A stretch of DNA of 64,000 nt from Bacteroidota bacterium (GTDB lineage: Bacteria; Bacteroidota; Bacteroidia; B-17B0; Aurantibacillaceae): the NCBI GenBank assembly GCA_021156365.1, contig JAJNDK010000001.1, positions 620,001 to 684,000 on the forward strand, given 5' to 3'. Both the position numbers and the translations under genes were made by a program. Under the pieces are notes generated by a model, which had not been told where the DNA came from, ran no database searches, and saw nothing but the letters and a program-made list of their open reading frames with translations. Every line of letters starts with the position of its first letter. Positions within the stretch are counted from its first letter, which is position 1. Below are positions 60,154-64,000 of this stretch, piece after piece.

Positions 60154-61854
60154 TTAAGACCAGGCCACAGGTAATTGAAAGAAGAAGGTGCTGCCTTCTC
60201 CAACGGTACTCGTCAAACCGATATGCCCTTTTTGTGCAACGATGAATTCCTTCGCAATAGCCAGCCCCAGGCCTGTTCCGGCTTTGTTGCTGCCCGGCAC
60301 CCGGAAGAATTGATTGAACAGCTTATCCTGGTATTGTCGTTCAATGCCTGGTCCGAAATCCCGGACAGAGAAGCGTACTTCTCCGCCTTCCCTGTTCACC
60401 GAAAGCAGGATCCGCTCGTTTTCCGGCGAATAACGGATCGCATTGCCAAGCAGGTTCACCAATACCCAAACTGTTTTTTCCAGGTCTGCATTTATTTCCG
60501 GCAGATTTTCCTGCTGCTCTGTATGAATAGTTAATTGCTTTTGATCCGCCTGGAATCTCAGTGAATCGATCGCATACCTGAGCACGGTCTCTGCTTTTAC
60601 ACGCTGAAAATTCAACTGGATCTTTCCCGTTTCCACCTGTGCCATGTTCAGCACTTCGGCAGTCAGCTTCAGCAATCGTTCGGAATCTTCTTTGATCGTA
60701 TGCACCAGTTGCTGCTGTTCATCATTCAAACCTCCTACCCGCGTATCCTCCAATAATTTGGTGCTAAGCTTAATGGAAGCAATAGGTGTCTTCAGCTCAT
60801 GAGAAATGGTGGCAATAAAATTCGTCTTCGCGAGGTCCTGCTCCCGGAAGTGCGTTACATTTTTCAGCAGGATCACTTCCCCGATCGGCTTACCTTCAGA
60901 CTGAACAGAAATACGTTCCCGGCTGAAATAATTCTCTTTGGCATCTATCAGCAGTTTCAGCGGTTGTGAGCCGGCATCAATATCACTCAACAATAGTTGC
61001 ATCAGGGAATTATTAATGGCCAGGTTCCCTGCATATTTTCCCAGCATCCCGGATTCCTGCATGCCAATAAGCTGTGCAGCACGGATATTTGCAAAAAGCA
61101 CCATCCCGTTTTCGTCGAGCCCGATAATGGCATCGTTCATATTATTGATGATCGCTTCAATGCGTTGTTTCTCAAACAGGAGAAGGGCAACATTACTGTT
61201 TTCATAGTATTCCAATCGCTCCGCCATTGCATTGAATGCCTTTGCCAGATCGCCGAACTCATCCTTCGACGTGATTTCCAGTCGCTGATCGTAGTGTTTT
61301 TCGGAGATCTGCCGGATACTCTCTGTTAGTTTTTTTATAGGATTGGCAATGTACCCGGGAAAATTAATGATGAATGTGAATACAATAACAAAACAAAGCG
61401 AGCCGATCAGTCCTATGTATAACAATACCTGTCCTGCATTTGCCTGCACCCGGTCGTTCTTTTTCAGGATCGCCTGCATATTCAGATCGCTGATCTCATA
61501 CAGCATGCGCTTCATCTTTTTTAATTGCACTGCTTTTCTACCGCTGCTTTTCATATCATCGAATGCAGCACGTAATTCACCCGTGTACTCTTTCTCCCCG
61601 GGTTCTGTGATGTTCTTTTCCTGCCGGTGAAGACTGCCTGACATCTGTAAATAAAATGCTGCTGTATCTGTTTCCAGCATATCGATCTGCTTCATCATCG
61701 TTTTGGATAGCTGAACCGATTCGTAATTATCTTTCAGGATCTCTTTCGATTCACTGGCAATACGATGAATATAGATGACTGCAACGCTTCCTATCAGGAT
61801 GATCACAAGGAAGAGAAAACCCAGTCCTATACTCAGTTTGGTTTTTATTTTCAT
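60154..61854 (-). CDS. HAMP-PAS sensor histidine kinase
   Basis: A 566-residue membrane kinase. Two helices (residues ~8-29 and ~142-163) flank a ~110-residue sensor region; a HAMP linker (IANPIKKLTESIRQIS...DEFGDLAKAFNAM) and a PAS domain (~230-335, INNMNDAIIGLDENGMVLFANIRAA) follow. The phosphoacceptor is His352 in ATISHELKTPI. The ATPase shows NLLGNAIRYSP, DFGPGIE and GTGLGLAIAKEF. No response regulator is adjacent. It lies 63 bp after kup on the same strand. In Bacteroidota such kinases accompany potassium-uptake genes, so K+ or osmotic sensing is a reasonable guess. Confidence 0.92.
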   Translation of the reverse strand: MKIKTKLSIGLGFLFLVIILIGSVAVIYIHRIASESKEILKDNYESVQLSKTMMKQIDMLETDTAAFYLQMSGSLHRQEKNITEPGEKEYTGELRAAFDDMKSSGRKAVQLKKMKRMLYEISDLNMQAILKKNDRVQANAGQVLLYIGLIGSLCFVIVFTFIINFPGYIANPIKKLTESIRQISEKHYDQRLEITSKDEFGDLAKAFNAMAERLEYYENSNVALLLFEKQRIEAIINNMNDAIIGLDENGMVLFANIRAAQLIGMQESGMLGKYAGNLAINNSLMQLLLSDIDAGSQPLKLLIDAKENYFSRERISVQSEGKPIGEVILLKNVTHFREQDLAKTNFIATISHELKTPIASIKLSTKLLEDTRVGGLNDEQQQLVHTIKEDSERLLKLTAEVLNMAQVETGKIQLNFQRVKAETVLRYAIDSLRFQADQKQLTIHTEQQENLPEINADLEKTVWVLVNLLGNAIRYSPENERILLSVNREGGEVRFSVRDFGPGIERQYQDKLFNQFFRVPGSNKAGTGLGLAIAKEFIVAQKGHIGLTSTVGEGSTFFFQLPVAWS

Positions 61855-61917
61855 GGTGCGGACTTTTATGTGGTGTCTTTTACCGGATATGAAATTACAT
61901 TTTTATCTCTTTATCTG

Positions 61918-63849
61918 TTATTCCCTTATGAGGTTAATTCCTTTTGGAGCTGTTAGTATCAGCGGAGATTTCTCGATAGTAACATTGCTGTAGTCAAGTC
62001 CGTATTCCTTCTCATCCGGCAACCCCATATTCTTTAAGATAAAGTATGTCTTCAGCAGAAAATTATTCCCTAAGGACAACTCGTTCTCAAAAGAAAGGAA
62101 ACGCTGCATCACTACAAAACGAAAGTCACCGGTTATGTTGTGTTTGTCAAGAGAACAGTACCGGCTTTTTATATTTACTTCTTGATTCTGCACCATTTCC
62201 TCCACCACTTTCCGGAAAAGCAGGTTGATACGTGGCGCTACCCGGAAACCCAGCTTAAAGGTGATCCACACAATATCATTTTCCGCAAGTACTTCTGTCT
62301 TATACGACATCCGATACGGTTCGTCCACTACATCTACATGTACGAACCAATAGATGTCGGCGCGTTTCGGCTGCTTGTTCAGGATAGAATAAATAGTCCT
62401 GTCCTCGATCTGCCCGCTGTTGGCAGAAGAAGTAAGATACACGAGGTTCGTGGCATACTTTGGCACCTGTTCATCTTCGCTCAGCTCTTTCAGTACAGGA
62501 ATGTACGGAGCCAAAGGCACCATGGTCTGAAGCTTCTTTTTTATTTCACTTGCCCGGTGCCAGATGTACATGATCGCAAAAATAATAACTCCCACAAACA
62601 ATGTTACCCATCCGCCATTCATGAATTTTTTCAGGTTCGCTACCAGGAAAGACCCTTCTATTGCAAGAAAGGTTATGAGCAATGCAAACACCGCGATCTT
62701 ATTTACTTTACGGGTGTAGAGGTAAAAAGCGAGCAGAATGGTTGTCATCATCATAGTAAGTGTGATAGATAAACCATAAGCCGCTTCCATATTCTTAGAT
62801 TCCCGGAAATACAATACAATAGCGATGCACCCCGACATCAGCAGCCAGTTGATCGTTGGAATGTATAGCTGCCCTCTTATATCCGAAGGAAAAAGTATTC
62901 TTAATTTAGGCCAGAGATTGAGACGAATGGCTTCGGCTACTAATGTGAACGAGCCGCTGATCAAAGCCTGGCTGGCAATAATAGTAGAAAGAGTGGCAAT
63001 GATGATCATCGGGAAAATGAACCACTCCGGCACCAGCCCGAAGAAAGGCGTGATCTCCCCTAACCTTGTTCCTTCACGTTCCATTAGCCAGGCGGCCTGT
63101 CCGAAATAGCTAAGTAAAAGGCATATTTTTACATACATCCAGCTGATCCGGATATTTTTTTTGCCGCAGTGTCCCATATCCGAATACAACGCTTCTGCCC
63201 CTGTTGTACATAAGAATACGCTTCCCAACAGCCAAAAACCTCCGGGATATTTGGCCAGCAAACAATAAGCATAATAAGGATTAACGGCCTTTAAAATCCC
63301 AATATTCCCAAAAACCGATATGCCTCCGAGTATCCCGATAATGGTGAACCACAGCAGAGTTACCGGACCGAATAGTTTTCCGACAAACGAAGTCCCTTTA
63401 CGCTGGATCATAAATAAAAGCACGATGATCGCAATAACAATGGGCATGGTTTGCAGTTCCGGGAATTTGGGTTTTAAACCTTCTATCGCCGAGGAAACAG
63501 ATACAGGTGGAGTTATAATACTGTCTGCCAGCAAAAAGGCACCTCCTAAGATAGCAGGAAATAAAAGCCATTTGCGGTACTTCCGGACAAGTGTGTAAAG
63601 CGAAAAGATCCCGCCCTCCCCTTTGTTATCAGCCCTGAGTGTAATAAAAACGTATTTAACTGTCGTTTGAAAAAACAAGGTCCAGAAAATGGCCGAAGCA
63701 CTGCCGAGCACCAATAGCTCCGAGATCACGTCTTCGCGGATAATAGCAGAATATACATAAAGAGGAGATGTTCCGATATCCCCGAACACAATGCCAATGG
63801 ATACCAGGAAACCTGCGAAGCTTAATTTTTTCAGATCGATGGAGCTCAT
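61918..63849 (-). CDS. kup: Low-affinity potassium transporter Kup
   Basis: A 643-residue KUP-family K+ uptake protein with about twelve helices up to residue ~430. Family motifs are GIVFGDIGTSPLYV at the start, DNKGEGGIFSLYTLVRKY, LLADSIITPPVSVSSAIEGL and LCTTGAEALYSDMGHCG. A cytoplasmic C-terminal domain (~450-643) ends in NVTIEKSPLILTAPKG. It probably works as a K+/H+ symporter. It begins 33 bp after the stop of the beta-barrel fragment, suggesting an operon of outer-membrane protein, kup and kinase. Confidence 0.96.
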   Translation of the reverse strand: MSSIDLKKLSFAGFLVSIGIVFGDIGTSPLYVYSAIIREDVISELLVLGSASAIFWTLFFQTTVKYVFITLRADNKGEGGIFSLYTLVRKYRKWLLFPAILGGAFLLADSIITPPVSVSSAIEGLKPKFPELQTMPIVIAIIVLLFMIQRKGTSFVGKLFGPVTLLWFTIIGILGGISVFGNIGILKAVNPYYAYCLLAKYPGGFWLLGSVFLCTTGAEALYSDMGHCGKKNIRISWMYVKICLLLSYFGQAAWLMEREGTRLGEITPFFGLVPEWFIFPMIIIATLSTIIASQALISGSFTLVAEAIRLNLWPKLRILFPSDIRGQLYIPTINWLLMSGCIAIVLYFRESKNMEAAYGLSITLTMMMTTILLAFYLYTRKVNKIAVFALLITFLAIEGSFLVANLKKFMNGGWVTLFVGVIIFAIMYIWHRASEIKKKLQTMVPLAPYIPVLKELSEDEQVPKYATNLVYLTSSANSGQIEDRTIYSILNKQPKRADIYWFVHVDVVDEPYRMSYKTEVLAENDIVWITFKLGFRVAPRINLLFRKVVEEMVQNQEVNIKSRYCSLDKHNITGDFRFVVMQRFLSFENELSLGNNFLLKTYFILKNMGLPDEKEYGLDYSNVTIEKSPLILTAPKGINLIRE

Positions 63850-63882
63850 AGTTTATTTTTAAAATTGAAAATGAAATTATTT

Positions 63883-64000
63883 TTATAACCTGAATAACAC
63901 AGCGAAAATGATCCTGTCTTCCGCTTTCACGAGGTCGGGAACCCAGTTAGGTGTCAAAGGCGATGTACTATAACCAGTGGGCGATGTTACACCACCACGG
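63883..64000 (-). CDS. C-terminal fragment of a probable outer-membrane beta-barrel protein
   Basis: The frame is open from the right edge to a TAA at 63883-63885 and encodes the last ~38 residues, including GGVTSPTGYSTSPLTPNWV and ending EDRIIFAVLFRL. A final strand of alternating hydrophobic residues with an aromatic/leucine end is typical of outer-membrane barrels. It is co-directional with kup, 33 bp upstream. Bacteroidota kdp/kup loci often contain a porin-like barrel, which fits, but the fragment is too short for a firm call. Confidence 0.55.
   Translation of the reverse strand, partial: RGGVTSPTGYSTSPLTPNWVPDLVKAEDRIIFAVLFRL

Overview
The window comes from a bacterium of the phylum Bacteroidota, probably a Chitinophagales or Sphingobacteriales-type lineage. 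Evidence: three type IX secretion (T9SS) cargo proteins with C-terminal sorting domains, a CHU_C/SBBP/PKD giant protein, a GldL-like membrane protein, a bacillithiol deacetylase, carboxypeptidase-regulatory-like/VWA proteins, genes largely without Shine-Dalgarno sites, and promoters of the Bacteroidota form TTTG-N19/20-TAnnTTTG. Most of the window is ordinary chromosome. No rRNA, tRNA, CRISPR array, transposase or phage gene was seen.

Layout. 0-9 kb: tail of a histidine kinase, a GyrI-like protein, a long intergenic tandem array (901-1670), then a leftward envelope group (LprI-like, SH3-like and a 1906-residue alpha-2-macroglobulin with an intact thioester). 9-12.3 kb: an SGNH hydrolase and a patatin-like lipase. 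12.3-22.3 kb: a leftward fatty acid beta-oxidation operon (acyl-CoA ligase, MarR regulator, hydroxyacyl-CoA dehydrogenase/enoyl-CoA hydratase, thiolase, M20 amidohydrolase, acyl-CoA dehydrogenase, thioesterase), interrupted by a four-helix-bundle gene. It is read away from a 29-bp palindrome shared with a divergent nitronate monooxygenase-like gene. 23-36 kb: M28 peptidase, CCA-adding enzyme, VWA/CarboxypepD proteins, GNAT-nitrilase fusion, GldL-like protein, and a rightward run PerM-DUF2461-Ppx-Nudix-RibF-LRR. 36-45.7 kb: two divergent giant T9SS type B proteins, then a TPR and a membrane protein. 45.7-54.1 kb: lipoamide dehydrogenase, then lnt, bshB1 and a TsdA-like dihaem cytochrome, head-to-head with an arylsulfotransferase-like gene, then a T9SS type A protein with highly-expressed-type codon use. 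54.1-64 kb: a second tandem array, aroA, MATE exporter, MazG-like, OmpH-like, NlpC/P60 lipoprotein, and a putative potassium locus (beta-barrel fragment, Kup, HAMP-PAS histidine kinase).

The most notable unexplained structures are the two intergenic arrays. They differ in sequence, yet both have a 63-bp period subdivided into three 21-bp steps (two helical turns), so motifs recur on one DNA face for about 770 and 190 bp. The other strong point is the tsdA/arylsulfotransferase junction: two divergent genes overlap by 35 bp through their signal-peptide codons, and a full-consensus promoter for one lies inside the other. Several starts were moved downstream because the apparent TTG/GTG start falls inside or upstream of a TAnnTTTG box.
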